From: Salvelinus alpinus
Taxonomy: Eukaryota > Chordata > Actinopteri > Salmoniformes > Salmonidae
Direction of reading: 5' to 3'
Length of the DNA: 64,000 bases
Assembly (NCBI RefSeq): GCF_045679555.1
Contig: NC_092091.1
Span: 68,639,437 to 68,703,436, forward strand
A program made the position numbers and the translations under genes. The notes under the pieces are model-generated. The model was not told the origin of the DNA. It searched no databases and worked only from the letters and a program-made list of their open reading frames with translations. Of this stretch, positions 13,201 through 25,400 are shown in pieces (within the stretch, counting starts at the first letter, position 1; every line of letters starts with the position of its first letter).

Positions 13201-16200
13201 TAGACTAGTTTAGTATTTTTTTAGCATCAGCATTTGTGGGTTCAATTACAGGCTCAAAATGGCCAGAAACAAAGAACTTTCTTCTGAAACTTGTCAGTCT
13301 ATTCTTGTTCTGAGAAATGAAGGCTATTTAATTCGAGAAATTGTCAAGAAACTGAAGATCTCGTACAATGCTGTGTACTACTCCCTTCACAGAACAGCGC
13401 AAACTGGCTCTAACCAGAATAGAAAGAGGAGTGGGAGGCCCCGGTGCACAACTGAGCAAGAGGACAAGTAGATTAGAGTGTCTTTAACTAGTGTATTAAT
13501 CTGCTTACAATAATCAGGATTTTGCTCATTATTTTATTGGTACAATCACACCTGGGTTCAAATACATGTGTGTTTGAGTTATGTAGTATTTAGAAACTTA
13601 TTTTTCTGTGTATTTGAGTATTTTCAAATACATAGCCCAAACAATTACTTTTAATTGAGTATTTGAATGGTTATTTGTATAAAAAAAATATTAAAAATAT
13701 CTCTGCCAAATTGTATTTCAAATACTCAAATACACTCCCATATATTTAACCCAGGTATTTGAAAATAGTATTTGAAATAAGTATTTGAAAATACTGACAA
13801 ATAGTTTCCAAGTGTATTTCCAATACATTAAAATATTCAACAACCTGTCTCTTCAAATAAACTGTATCTTAATACTTACTTTGAATGTATGTGAAAGTAA
13901 TTGAGATATTTAAAATAGTATTTGAACCCAGGTCTGGTTCCAATTAGACCTACAGTACGACTCCACTCCCTTGGTCCCTTTAGTCTGAAGGCCGATGGAG
14001 TACACACACAGCAAAACATTTAGCATTCATTTCAATAGGGGTTTACCCCCTTTCATTCCATTCATGACTGGGCAGCACATAAGGATTTCATGTCATGACT
14101 TGATGTTTCCCCTCTTGTAGGATTGGTGCTCTTTTCTTCATCACCACCAACCAATGTTTCAGCACGCTGTCCGCTGCCGAACTCTTCATCACAGAGAGGA
14201 AGCTGTTTGTGTACGTGCTGTAGTAGACCAGTGGCACCACTATAACCTGGTCTCTTTGAAATATAGAATATGGGGGTGGGAGCATGCGGGTCTGGCCAGA
14301 TGAGATGTAGTCATTGTTTGTGTGTGTCTGTAAGTTGTTGTTCGTATGTATAAGGTTGGATCTGTAGTGGAGGAAAAATGAAGAAAACATATATTATAAA
14401 ACAACAAATCTCAATCTCTCTATTATATATATATGATTATGAAGACACTGTGTCTGCCTAAATACTTATCAGTATGAAATGGACCAACAAGCATTCGTTT
14501 ACAGCTACATTAGGTTCACTGTTTGACCTTTGTACTTCTAATTATTCTGTAAATGAGCATTTTCAGTATGAAATACCCCGGCAAGCATTAGTTCCAAATG
14601 GCCCTAGCCAAGGAAGTTAGAAAATAAACCACTCAGTATGAGTTAATGTAGACTTCTTGTCTTTGTTGTCCCCCACAGCCATGAGTACATCAGCGGCTAT
14701 TACAGAGTCTCAGTCTACTTCCTGTCCAAGATCCTGTCTGACATCATCACCCTGCGCACCATCCCCGCCATCATCTTCAGCTGCGTGGTGTACTTCATGA
14801 TAGGTGGGTTGGATGCACAACATGGGAATGAGACATTTGCATTTATGAAGATTACATTTGAATTGTCAAGATGGAAGGAAAGTAGAGAGGGACATAGAGT
14901 AGATGTTGAGGTAGCTAGCACACAAGCATTTCCCTGCACCTTTTATACCTGCTGTATACACTGTGTACGTGACAAATACAATTAGATTTGAGACGGTAAT
15001 GGCACAGACAGTAAAAGGTCAAGAAAGGTCAAGACGGCTCTCAAACCCTCTGCAGAGGGGCGTGTACCCTACCACTCAAAACCAGACTCTGAAATGATCT
15101 TAAAATTCAAGTTTGTCTCTCCTGCAGGTTTCAAAACCACTCCGGCAGCCTTCTTCATCTTCATGTTCACCGTGACCCTGGTGGCCTACACAGCCACCGC
15201 CATGACCATGGCCATCTCTGCCGACCAGAGTGTGGTGGCAATGGCCAACATCTTCATGACCATCAGCTTCGTCTTCATGATGGTGAGTGTAGAGACGAGG
15301 GTGTAATGCGGTGGCCACATGCGCGCGGTGGGGTACTCAGGGTGCACCTGAGTTGTATTGCAATGCCAGTTATGGTTCAAGTTCAGCGCTGTCCCACTAG
15401 TATTACTTGCTAGTTATGTATAGACATAAGTATAAGCTAGCGTTGCATACCAAGGGTACACATGGATATTACAGTGGGGAATGGCCGTCATCTTTTCTAG
15501 CCTTGGATTAAAATTATGTAGGATCTGTGGTGTTATTGTCTGTCTTTCTGTTTGATCTTTAGATAGGTTCTGTGGTGTTAAGCCTAAAATCAGATTAAGA
15601 TCACTTTATTTGTCAATTGCACACGGGGTCCAACCGAAATTTGACTTTTAACCCCACCCCTCTGAAAGACCCATATGCATACAATCCAGGTTTTGTAGAT
15701 ATGTGGGGGGCTGTCACACTGGGCACCCAGGGAGCTCTTGTTGTGGGGGGTTAAGTGCCTTGCTCAAGGGCAAAACGGCAGGCAACAGCATCTAGGATTT
15801 GATACCAGCAACCCTCCGGTTGCCAGCTCTCTTCCCGACAGATTACTTCCTGTCAGACCCGGGATCCAAACTGGCAACCCTCCGGTTGCGGGTTTGCCTC
15901 TTTAACGCTCCGGTTGCTGGTTGCTGGCTCGCCTCTCTAACCGCTAGGCTACCTGCCGATCAACTCTCTCTCTGTGGCTGTGTTGGATCCTTGGGGCGAT
16001 AACATTATTCTATCTTGTTCTGCTTGTTGGGCTCCTTCCATCTTACCAGGTCTGTCTTGTAAAATGGCAATTTCCTGGTCAAATTGCAATTTAGTGGGGG
16101 GATCCTCATTGGTGAATTCATATTTATTGATGTTTTGTCAGATCTTCTCAGGTCTGCTGGTGAACCTGCCTAGTATCATGAACTGGCTGGCCTGGTTGAA

Positions 16201-17253
16201 GTACCTCAGTATCCCTCGCTACGGTCTAACAGTAAGTACCTCAGTCAGCCACAACCTCTTAATTGATCTAGTGAAATGTTGCCATACTGTATTAATAAGA
16301 ATAATTTATTCAACTTTTATAGCGCTATTCATTACATATAGAATTGTTTTATAAATATTAATATATACAGTATGTTATTATAAACTATAATAAAACTGTA
16401 TTATTAAGTATTATAACGTTTCTTAATGACTAGGCCCTAGAGATCAATGAGTTTGTGGGGTTGAAGTTTTGTGAGGACCCTGCCGTTCGCACCACCATGT
16501 CTCCTGGCTCTGGCATGATGACCAACTGCAGTATGAACACTACTCACGCTCTCGGGATAACGTGAGTAACGTAATACACACACTGTGGAAGTTGTCTTTA
16601 TATTTTTTGCTTAGAAATAGTGATAGATGTTGGTTGACTTAAATACGGTTTATAGGGTATATAACTAGTATTATCAGTAGGCTACATACATGCTGTCATT
16701 AAGTGCAGTGCCTATGGTCACTGTAGTACCTCTAGCACCATCTACTGAGGAAATCATTGTAGATGGAGCAGCAGTTGTGTGTTAGCTAGATCCCATACCG
16801 TACATTAGAGAATGGCTTATTTCAATAAGGCATCATTACTGGGTATCAATAGCAGTGAAGGCTGAATTATTTGATACAATTAAAAAATATATATTAGCGA
16901 ATTAACACAATTATCCTACAACGCAATAAAATTTGACCCACAGAGTCCCTTTCAGCTGAAAACTCTAATTAGTTCAGGTTCAGGTTTCAGTCCGTTTCAA
17001 AACACTTTCTTCCTATTTAACGTGACCCAGCCTTGCCTGCCCACGGGATCCCATAGATACACAGTGGTGAACGTTTGTTTGGTCTTCTCTCCCATCTCAT
17101 TCCAGGTGCACAGGGGAACAATACCTGGACTATCTAGGAATAGAATACACTACATGGGGCCTATGGGAAAACCACGTTGCCTTGGCAATAATGACACTCA
17201 TTTTCCTGGTCATCGCCTATCTGAAGCTGCGGTTTATTAAGAAGTTCACATAG
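4377..17253 (+). CDS. abcg2: ABC transporter G2 (breast cancer resistance protein orthologue), complete, 15 coding exons
   Basis: Half-size ABC exporter of the plasma membrane; family members work as dimers and export urate, porphyrins and xenobiotics. Coding exons: 4377-4606, 7706-7765, 7877-7991, 8198-8350, 9162-9319, 9704-9855, 10021-10119, 10768-11018, 12572-12654, 14121-14210, 14679-14803, 15128-15282, 16142-16231, 16434-16561, 17106-17253. They total 2037 nt (678 aa; human is 655), all GT-AG and phase-consistent. Visible motifs: Walker A GPTGSGKS (residues 89-96), signature SGGER (196-200), Walker B LFLDEP (216-221), H-loop SIHQPR, then six predicted membrane segments. The substrate-specificity Arg of human R482 is kept (TLRTIP, about 490). 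External-loop Cys 600, 619 and 631 match human C592, C603 and C608, but the loop is about 15 residues longer and has two N-glycosylation sequons (NCS, NTT). ATG 4377 is the first in-frame Met after the acceptor; Met at +10 is an alternative. Position beside pkd2 suggests the abcg2a paralogue. Confidence 0.96.
4800..4818. repeat. (CA)n microsatellite
   Basis: A short CA run in abcg2 intron 1 (after the ATG exon), directly abutting the 5' end of a SINE. Confidence 0.9.
4819..4958 (+). mobile_element. tRNA-derived SINE
   Basis: The head resembles a tRNA with an A-box-like tggctcagttggtagagc and a B-box-like ggtttgattcc, followed by a non-tRNA body ending ggataaaagcgtctgctaaatgac. That 3' module recurs in reverse at about 23590-23660 and is widespread in teleost repeats. 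It is not a functional tRNA gene: the acceptor stem does not close and there is no discriminator/terminator arrangement. Confidence 0.75.
4966..5475. mobile_element. MITE-like repeat with about 25-bp terminal inverted repeats
   Basis: The left end gagtaaggttacatgcacac and the reverse complement of the right end, gagtatttttacacgcacag, match imperfectly. The interior repeats the motif tttacatg several times and has no coding capacity. A DNA-transposon-derived non-autonomous element is the likely origin; superfamily unknown. Confidence 0.5.
5691..6270. mobile_element. hAT-like MITE with perfect 8-bp target-site duplication
   Basis: The ends are cagtggtgtaaa at the left and tttccaccactg at the right (an inverted repeat with one mismatch), and both subterminal regions are rich in acttaagta/actcaagta motifs. 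The element is flanked on both sides by the identical octamer ccccttta (5683-5690 and 6271-6278). An 8-bp duplication and CAGTGGTG ends fit the hAT superfamily. It lies in the abcg2 intron after the ATG exon, has no ORF and is non-autonomous. Confidence 0.9.
6279..7705. other. Rest of abcg2 intron before exon 7706-7765
   Basis: Contains a short (TG)n run near 6395-6413 and otherwise AT-rich DNA in which I recognise nothing. The intron ends with the acceptor gtcttgcag at 7705. Confidence 0.6.
8522..8992. mobile_element. Non-autonomous Tc1/mariner-like element
   Basis: The left end tatacactgagtatacc and body (ccttcctaatattgagttgc) match a repeat I know as common in salmonids. The right end (ttgatgttttgtttacccat) is a decayed version of the inverted terminus. 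There is no transposase. It lies inside abcg2, between the exon ending 8350 and the exon starting 9162. Confidence 0.7.
9270..9478 (+). repeat. 78-bp tandem triplication containing an abcg2 exon end and its splice donor
   Basis: The run gggcctggacgctagcaccg starts at 9272, 9350 and 9428, an exact 78-bp period. The first copy is the true 3' end of the abcg2 exon that encodes Walker B (9162-9319). Each copy carries the donor aaaag|gta (GT at 9320, 9398 and 9476). Copies 1 and 2 differ by very few bases; copy 3 is cut off just after the donor. The period is a multiple of three, but any transcript using the second or third donor reads TAG at 9327-9329, so only the first donor keeps the frame open. 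Confidence 0.95.
9480..9703. other. abcg2 intron remainder
   Basis: Ordinary AT-rich intron with a pyrimidine-rich acceptor tract ending ctccttttag at 9703. No other feature seen. Confidence 0.6.
10128..10214 (+). repeat. Long (CA)n microsatellite 8 bases after an abcg2 splice donor
   Basis: About 43 uninterrupted CA units begin 8 bases downstream of the donor GT at 10120-10121 of the exon ending 10119. The ORFs translating as Thr-His or Val-Cys repeats in this area are artefacts of the microsatellite. Confidence 0.97.
11025..11100 (+). repeat. CA-rich minisatellite after an abcg2 splice donor
   Basis: Three repeats of a unit of about 25 bases, ccgatacagacgcacacaca, directly follow the donor of the exon ending 11018 (gttaga then CA). 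Confidence 0.9.
11101..11979. other. abcg2 intron, no feature beyond a poly-C run
   Basis: Single-copy-looking intron DNA. A poly-C stretch lies at about 11635-11650, just before ccagtggccagagccc. No exon-like or repeat structure was recognised. Confidence 0.5.
11980..12227. repeat. Minisatellite, 8 copies of a 31-bp unit
   Basis: Eight head-to-tail copies of a 31-base unit built on ttcttaatggactaatcagg plus ttctatcag. Every copy has the same length (8 x 31 = 248), with only point differences (aatgg/catga/cataa). It lies in the abcg2 intron between the exons ending 11018 and starting 12572. Confidence 0.95.
12849..13475 (+). mobile_element. Truncated Tc1-like transposon (5' TIR and transposase N-terminus)
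   Basis: Starts with tatacactgccgttcaaaag, a Tc1-like terminus. At 13259-13471 an open frame of 70 aa encodes the paired-like helix-turn-helix DNA-binding half of a Tc1 transposase ([10 protein letters not shown], then SGRPR). The catalytic DDE half and the right end are missing. It lies in the abcg2 intron between the exons ending 12654 and starting 14121. The 70-aa ORF looks intact only because the element is cut there. Confidence 0.85.
13550..13933. mobile_element. Foldback MITE with cctgggttcaaata termini
   Basis: The left end cctgggttcaaata and right end tatttgaacccagg are perfect inverted repeats. The interior is an internally repetitive, partly palindromic series of gtatttgaaa-type motifs. 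Non-coding, in an abcg2 intron. Confidence 0.8.
14211..14678. other. abcg2 intron, nothing recognised
   Basis: AT-rich intron with a short tatatatata run near 14425. The acceptor is gtcccccacag at 14678. Confidence 0.6.
14900..14992 (+). mobile_element. LINE/SINE 3'-tail fragment
   Basis: The stretch agcatttccctgcaccttttatacctgctgtatac...gacaaatacaattagatttga resembles the 3' tails of LINE copies elsewhere in this window (for example 4228-4291). Short relic in an abcg2 intron. Confidence 0.5.
15586..15960. repeat. Dispersed repeat in abcg2 intron
   Basis: Contains tcactttatttgtcaattgc followed by phrases such as gtgccttgctcaagggcaaa and several near-repeats of caaccctccggttgc and ctctaaccgctaggctacctgcc. 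These resemble reverse-oriented tRNA-derived SINE heads and LINE tails. Classification beyond a composite interspersed repeat is not safe. Confidence 0.55.
16562..17105. other. Last abcg2 intron, no extra feature
   Basis: Ordinary intron between the exons ending 16561 and starting 17106. The acceptor is ctcattccag at 17105. Confidence 0.6.
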
Positions 17254-18310
17254 GAAGTGTTTTACTTTGCCTTACAATTCACTCCTCTGTGGTTATATCA
17301 ATGACAAACTGCCAGTAGTTTCTCTCTCCATACATATGTTATAACATGAAGCAGTGTGCCTATGGTTTGCACTGAGACAGGTTAAATGGGTAGTTCAGCC
17401 AAATTACATATTCATTTCCTGGACAAGTGGAGACTGCAATCCACGCTTTGGCTTTGCTGAACTAGCTACACTAGCACTGTAAATTAGTAATTTGGCTGAA
17501 CTGTCACTTTAATGTTCAATATCTATGCATAAATGTACATTTTCACCACATGAATATTAATGTGGAATCTTTGCCCTCCAGTAGTCATTGTTCTCATGTT
17601 GACTGCTGTGTTTATTTGGTAGCATTTGTTCCAGTCTAGTACGAGACTATGCCTTGGAATTTAGTTCATCGTTTCTATTTATAGAGGAACTGAACTAATT
17701 TATTTGAAAAATTATGATGAATTATGTTTATATGTAAAAAATTATGAATTACTTTTATTAGTGCTTTTTTTGTGTGTAATCATTGAATTGTTTGTTTCTA
17801 TTGTGTTTATTACCTTTTTATCTATACTAGTTTTTGGAAACAATGCTTTTATAAACATTTTCATGTAACTTTGCGAGTGGTAATTATGTACCTACCATCA
17901 ATGTACAGCCAAAATCAACGATACCAACAGTTGACAACGTGGTTCCAATGGACCATATGCAATACATGCCTGACTCCTAGAACACATACAGAGGCCTAAA
18001 GGGTCACCTTGTGAGACCTTTTAGTAACAGAGAGACCTTTTTGGTGACCGAGCAGGCGTCTCGTCTCCAGAACAGGCATTTAGGTCAATAGAGGGTGTAA
18101 TCCTATTTAAACTCACTTAATCCCCCAACATATAGCAACTCCAGTCAAACCGGTTCAATGTACACGACAGGTCCATTACGGACACCTTATATTCAAGGTT
18201 TAGAGTCACTATCGGTGTGTTCAAACGAATCAAACAACGACCCGGATTAAATTTACAATTTTTTAACACACACCAACCACTTCATCGTTTTAGCATCACA
18301 ACACACTTGA
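17254..18310 (+). other. abcg2 3' UTR and intergenic strip to the pkd2 3' end
   Basis: AT-rich DNA after the abcg2 stop codon TAG (17251-17253). I see no canonical AATAAA in the first several hundred bases, so the polyadenylation site is undetermined. The stretch must hold the 3' ends of two convergent transcripts within about 1 kb. Confidence 0.5.
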
Positions 18311-19475
18311 TTTATTTTTCACACCTTTGATATACAGTATGTAACCCAAAAAATTGTACAAAATAATGAGACTAGAAAATACTGCAAGGCACCGTACATA
18401 ATAATACACACGAGGATCACATGACCCTAGATGCACTCCGAATCGAAGTTTGTTTCAAGTTACAATATGTATCATATTATAGGTTTATAAGAAGGGTGTT
18501 TTGTAAGTCATTACAAAGTGATATAGATGAGTAATTATGACAGGATGAGCCACACTTGTAACTATATTAAAATTACAAAAAGGAAAGCAGCAAATGAACG
18601 ATCGAGACAATTTTTTCCCTGTGGAATATCAAGATGTGCGTGCGTGCATATACGGTGTAATCAAAACCAAAAGCCCTTGAGCTACGTACCCGCACAGGAA
18701 AAGCAATGATATGCCGTGTATTCTTAGAATATAAACAAAATGGAAATAGCTTAGAGGCTAATTCATTTACATCACATGTAATATCTCCAATATAATCAAA
18801 ACCTTCATGTACCCTTCATTGTGTCCAGCATCTTCATGTACCCTAATTCTTCATTGTATTCGCCCTTCATTTTAAACACTACAATCGTGTACTTGTGCTT
18901 GCACTGTAAGCTTTGTAAATGCATCAGGTCATATTTTGCTTGCCTTAAAGCATGTACCATCTTATAGATGGAGTACGTAGGACTGTTTTCAGACCATATG
19001 AGTCTATTGGGTGCGTTTCACTCACACTCTTGGATAGCTGAGGTGCTGTGCATGTGACTGCCATTGTGGTATCATATGTAAAAATTTCAAACAAATACAG
19101 AGGGATGATGATGGGACTGTGTACTGGTATATAATGTAGAACACAACCAGAAAGGACATTTACACAAGGATATCTTAATTTGTGCGACAACCTATTGTGC
19201 CGCAACCAATGAATACAATCTCGAACCTCACTAAAATGTCTCTTAAAGTTACCCTTAGCCATTTTGGTTGCTCTCCGATAGGTCCAAATCCTTACTTAAA
19301 ATTTGATTGCGTGACTCGGACTTCCACGATAATCTTCCATTGAGGTCAATGGGAACATTTTCAGAAAATTCAAATTGCATGCACACATCTCAAGTAAGGA
19401 TTCGGCGCTTAGAACCTGTAAAAGTACTAGAATGTCCCTTTCTCGTTACCGTGTAACTTTCTGGTGGGTGGGGTT
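18311..19475 (-). other. pkd2: Probable pkd2 3' UTR
   Basis: Follows the pkd2 stop codon on the minus strand. A minus-strand AATAAA (tttatt at 18311-18316 on the plus strand) is a plausible polyadenylation signal, giving a 3' UTR of about 1.15 kb. No miRNA-site analysis was possible. Confidence 0.45.
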
Positions 19476-22400
19476 TTACACGTGGCCACTCCCATTACCC
19501 CCAGCGTCCACCCCGTCAGAAGACAGGGAGGAGGAGGGGCGGGCGCTGCGGGGGCGTGGTTGGGCTCCTGGACCAATGGCAGTGGTGGGCTGGTGGTGGC
19601 TGACCTGTGAGACAGTGTCGTCAGACTCCCAGCGCTCTAGCTCCTCCCTCACCAGACGCTCCATCTGCTCTCTCTGGACGTCCATGTCCCGACCCTGCCT
19701 CTCATCCTGGGGGAGGGGGAGAGATTTGATTTTATTAGTATCTTTTAGTCCTCATTTGGACTAATCTTCCAAGAGTCCTTAAACATTTTCACATATAACA
19801 CACTGTTACAAACAGACATAATACACTAACATAAAGATAAATAGTCTAAAAGTCAGAGAGGGGGGAACAAAAGGGAGAAGGGAGATGTTGGATCGAGAGA
19901 GATGGACAGAAAGAGAGGGGAAGGAAAGATTTTAAAAAGTGTTTGGTGTGGGCGAGATGGGCATGTGTGTGTGTATGTACATTCCGTCTCACCTCCAGCA
20001 CCCCCTCCAGCAGTTTTCCCAGCACGTCTCTCCTCTTGAGCTTAGCTCTCTCCATGGCCTCCAGCTTCACAATCACTGCATCGATCTTAGACACTATACT
20101 ACCTATGGAGTGCTCCATCCGGTCAACACGACGCACCAGCCTGGAATAGAACAGAACAATAATGTCAATAACACGTTTATATAACATGCTATATCCATAG
20201 TTACGACACATGATTTAAAACATTTAAATATCAGGCACATCCTCTGTCGGAAACACACAGAGGACCTTTCAAAAGCCCAATACTTCAACATGGCTGGTAA
20301 TAGAACTCGACCTACACTTGAAACTCTTCGTAGGGCACGCCTCCTGAGCTGCTGCCGCGGCGACGGGAGCTGTGCCCGCTGTCCTCGTCATCATCCTCCT
20401 CCGAGTCGTCATGGCTACGGGGGAAGCTCCGCCCACTGGTGGGTCTGGGCAACGAGCTGCGCTCCAGATCCAAGTCCTCCTGGCCATATGTGCAGAGACA
20501 CACTGAACATCTGCAAACGTGTGTGTGTGTGCAGCTCGTTGCCCTGTGTGTGTGTGTCTGTGTGCGTCCACTCACTCTCTCTTTCTCCAGGTCGTCCCTC
20601 ATCTGCTGGTGTTCGTGCTCAGTCAGCTCCTGGTCCCCACCGTGGTCATACTTGGCAAAGATGGCCTCAATCTCCACATCCGTGTGGCCCTTTCTAAACA
20701 CACAAACAACACATTTAGTTGTACTATTACATGTCACGTGTGTCTTGATGTCTTTCTTCGTATGTATGTATAAATTAATGAAATAGTGTATGTTTATGAA
20801 TTAGTCAGTGAAACCCCAGTTCGGTTTCAGGCACTGCAGCGGTCACCCTTTGAGGTCCTGGCGGAGCTCGCCGAAGTTGAGTTTCCCACCGGCCTGGCGC
20901 AGACTGTCTGAGATGTCATCCACAGTGGTCTTCTTCAGTCTCAGCTTCATCAAGGCTTTGTTACAGCCCTGCAGGGAGAGGAACAACACTCAGACAAACT
21001 CAAGGACACCTATCAACACTCTGTGGTGAATGTTGTTGCCATTTTCATTCTGCATTTAGCAGTTATTCAGTACATGTTGATAATATTCAACAGTAATGTA
21101 AACTTACATTAACTTGAGTCTCCTTTTCAATTGAAGTCTTTACTTCATAGAATCTTAAATATGAAGTTGCTATGATACTTGTCAGCTTGCAGTTGTTTGA
21201 AATACTCAGCTACAATGACGTGTTAAGGGATCACATACACCTACTAGAACAAATAACCCCACATACCATTTGGGTCCCATACCTTTTTAATGAGGTCCGT
21301 CATCTCCATCTCAGACCTCTGCTGGGACATGTCTGCCTTCACCTCCGAGTAGGTGTCATTGATGATGGCCAGGAACATATTCTACAGGGAGACAAAAGAC
21401 AGTCAGAGCAAACTTTAATCTCTCGAGATAATGTAGATCAAATAGTACAATATAAATGTATATCAATATACCCAAACATTTATCAATGGTAGTATATCAA
21501 AACTCACCATGAGGATGAAGAAGATGAAGAAGACGAAGGTGATGAAGTAGATGGGTCCCAGGACTGGGTTAGCCTCCTCTATCTCTGAGAACTCAAAGTC
21601 TCCCAGGATGATGCGGAACTGGGTAAAACTACATGGAAAAGAAGACAAGAAGAAGAAGCTATGAAGAGGCTAAGATGAAGCTATAGGGGTGCGTTACCAT
21701 TATAGTTCCAATGGGTCAAATTCCAAACAAAATTCAAATCAATCTGGGAGCCCTGGTTGTCTACTGAGAACCTAAAGAACTGAGAATCTTGGAACCTGGG
21801 TTGATTCCAATCAAACCAATGTTACTTACATGCAGGCTTGGAAGGTACTGAAGTCGTTGACCTGGGTGCCAAACACCAAGTAGGCCAGCTGAGCGTAGGC
21901 CAGGAAGATGATGAAGAACATGATGGCGAAGCCGATGAGGTCCTTGGCACAGCGAGACATGGTGGTGGACAGCTGGCTCATGGTCTTGTTGAAGTTGATG
22001 AACTTGAAGAGCTGAAGAGGAGAGATGAGCAGGAACCAGGTTAGAATTCAAGTGTCTTTGAAAAGCGTTATATCAATTCTGTCTTTTTTTATTTGTATTA
22101 AAATCATGCTAATATAGTCTCCCTTTATGGGGGCATACTTTGGCTTCTGCCAACAGGTCTGGACCTTTATGGCACAGGTAGTAGTACTCTCATCCTGTAA
22201 CCAACTGCAGAGTGTCTGGTTCAAGCTCTGCTCCTGGTCAATTCCCACTCAATTGTTACATTCAGCATGTCAATCTACCATAAAGCCATTCTTACCTTCA
22301 CCCAGGAGAAGAAGACGATGACTGCGGCCATGTTGTTGAACGTAACCTGGAGGTGTGCCAGAGGCTCGAAGCTGGGGTGGGCGCTGTGGTTCTCCAGAAG

Positions 22401-25400
22401 ATCTTTGAGACGATTGCTCACCACGGACGTTCTGGTGATGTTGATGATTATGGCAGAAACACTCAACTGGAAAAAGAGGAGGGGGATATTTGGAATCTCA
22501 ACACAACAATATTGTGATCACAAACCTCTCCTCTTTGTTCCAATGTCTATACTAGCCTACCACTTAGAATGCATGTTCATTGCACTACCTCATTGTAAGT
22601 AGTATGCTAGTGTGGATACTGGAACAGAGCCCTTCTTTACTTGGGTGTTTCAGGGAGACTCCATCCCTTCCTACTCCGTTAGGGCGGCCATCTTGAATTA
22701 CGTACCACAACGATGAGGACGTCCAGGCAGTTCCACACGCTCTTGAAGTAGCGCAGGCGGTGGATGCGTATCTCCAGGGCCTCCTCCACCACGTAGTACA
22801 GGATGAAGAGGCAGAAGGCCACCTCACACACCCCGACAAAGTAGTCCCAGCTGGACACGTAGCGAATCAGACGCACCGTCTGAAACTGCCAGGAAGTGAC
22901 TACGCCTCCTGTAGCAGGGAACTCCACCACCAACCTGAAACATTCAATTCAACTGTATTTATCCCTGCAGTTAAGCAGACAGGTTAAACTGAATGAACAA
23001 GAGATATTCAGTATTCAGCCTCTAGGGTGAAAATTGAGGTTCAATGACACCAGATTGTGGATGAGGATGGTAACTAGAAAACTCCCATTGGATTGCATGA
23101 GTCATTGATCCCAACCATGGATGTCTTGAGAGCCTGAATTGAACCTATGTATCACCTATATAACCAGTGTGAAACAGTCCTAAGTAACATGTAATACGTA
23201 TGTAATAACTCTGGGCTCTGTACCTGGCAATACAGAAGAGGTTGATGTTGCCGTTGTAGACGGAGAAGTCCAGGAAGACGGCTCTGGTTCCTCTGTCCAG
23301 CCACAGCTGGTGTTTCAGGGAGCGTAGCAAGCCGGCTGACTCATCTCTGGAACGGGCCAGGTCCTGGTAGTACCCCCCTCCACCGTAGGTAGCCACCTGG
23401 CCCCAGTAACTACTCCCATTCAGGCTGTTCTCCTCTGTGTACATCCACCTGGTGGAAAGACAGACAGTCAGACTCATCATAGAGCCACAGTGAAACAGTT
23501 TGGCCTGGTATTCACTGGTGGCTATTGGTGAGTGACGTTATACGCCATACTTTTATCTGGTGAACAGCATCCATAATGTGCTTTCAGTTAACATACATTT
23601 ACATTACATTTAAGTCATTTAGCAGACGCTCTTATCCAGAGCGACTTAGAGCACTTAGAACACTAGAGTACATGTTGTAACTACTGCTTTGGTTCAGTCT
23701 CTAGCATTACAACCAATTGTAGCTTTATGGTTGCTTTCTTATACGTTACCATTTAACTATACTGTACATCTAACAGTAGTGCATAGTAGTTCAGTAGACG
23801 TACGCAGTTCCGTTCATGGGGCCAAAGGGGGCGCTGTCCTCGTTGCTAGGGGTGTACATGTTGTAGCAGTCCTGCACCTCGTCCCTAAGGTCCTCGTGCA
23901 CGGAGCAGGATTCGTTGCGAACTTTGACCTGGCGGAGGCGGGGCACCCCCAGTAGCAGGTTCTCATAGTAGATCATACTGTGGTTCTCAGGAAGACTCTT
24001 GTTGTTGTACCACACTTCCCAATACATCCCGTTCAGGAAGGGACCCTCTGTGAACTGCATGGTGGAGAGAGAATTTCAACTGAAAGCTCTGCTGGTCTGT
24101 TAGGTTCTAACTAGATTCATGTAAATGCTCCATTGTTCTATTTGGTGTTAATTAATGTGATTTGAACTAAATACTTTTAAGTGTGTGCTGCTTAGGTTTT
24201 ATGCTTCATATACACTAGACAACAAAAAGTATGTGGACACCTACTCGTCGAATATCTCATTCCAAAATCCTGAGCATTAATACAGAGTTGTAGAGGAAAA
24301 GCTTCTGGGAAGGCTTTCCTCTACATGTTGGAACTGCTGCAGAGACTTGCTTCTATTCAGCCACAAGAGCATTAGTGAGGTTGGGCACTGATGTTGGGTG
24401 ATTATGCCTGGCTCGCAGTCGGTGTTCCAATTCATCCCAAAGGTGTTCGAAGGGGTTGAGGTCAGGGTTCTGTGCAGGCCAGTCAAGTTCCTCCACACCG
24501 ATCTCGACAAAGCATTTCTGTATGGACCTTGGTTTGTGCACGCAGGCATTGTCATGCTGAAACAGGAAAGGGCCTTCCCTAAACCGTTGCCACAAAGTTG
24601 GAAGCACAGAAACGTCTAGAATGTCATTATATGCTGTAGCGTTAAGATTTCCCTTCACTGGAACTAAGGGGCCTAGCCCAAACCATGAAAAACAGCCCCA
24701 GACCATTATTCCTCCTCCACCAAACTTGACAGTTGGCACTATGCATCCGCCAAACCCAGATTCATCCGTCGGACTGCCAGATGGTGAAGCATGATTCATT
24801 ACTCCAGAGAACGCGTTTCCACTGCTCCAGAGTCCAATTGCGGCGAGCTTTACACCGCTCGTGTGCGGCTGCTCGGGCATGGAAACCCATTTCATGAAGC
24901 CCTGGCGAACAGTTGTTGTGCTGACGTTGCTTCCAGAGGCAGTTTGGAACTCATTAGTGAGACGATTTTTAAGCAATACACGCTTCAGCACTTGGGGGTC
25001 CCATTCTGTGAGCTTGTGTGGCCTACCACTTAGCGGCTGAGCCGTTGTTGCTGCTAGACGTTTCCACTTCACAATAACTGCAGTTACAGTTGACCGGGAC
25101 AGCTCTAGCAGGGCAGAAATTTGATAAACTGACTTGTTGGAAAGGTGGCATCCTATGACGGTGCCATGTTGAAAGTCACTGAGCTCTTCAGTAAGGACAA
25201 TCTACTGCCAATGTTTTTTTAATGGAGAATGCATGGCTGTGCGCTCGATATTTTACACCTGTCAGCACTGGATGTGGCTGAAATAGACAAATCCACTAAT
25301 TTGAAGGGGTGTCCACATACTTTTGTATATATAGAGTAACTGAGCATGGGCCAAAGTAAATGCATTGACATCTTTGTTATACCATAACTAAGCACCAAGC

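Noticed and set aside
24353-25072. Domesticated transposase gene (239-aa ORF)
   Set aside because: The central part is read out of frame relative to the Tc1 family and one catalytic Asp region is lost; terminal repeats are still present, so it is a dead transposon.
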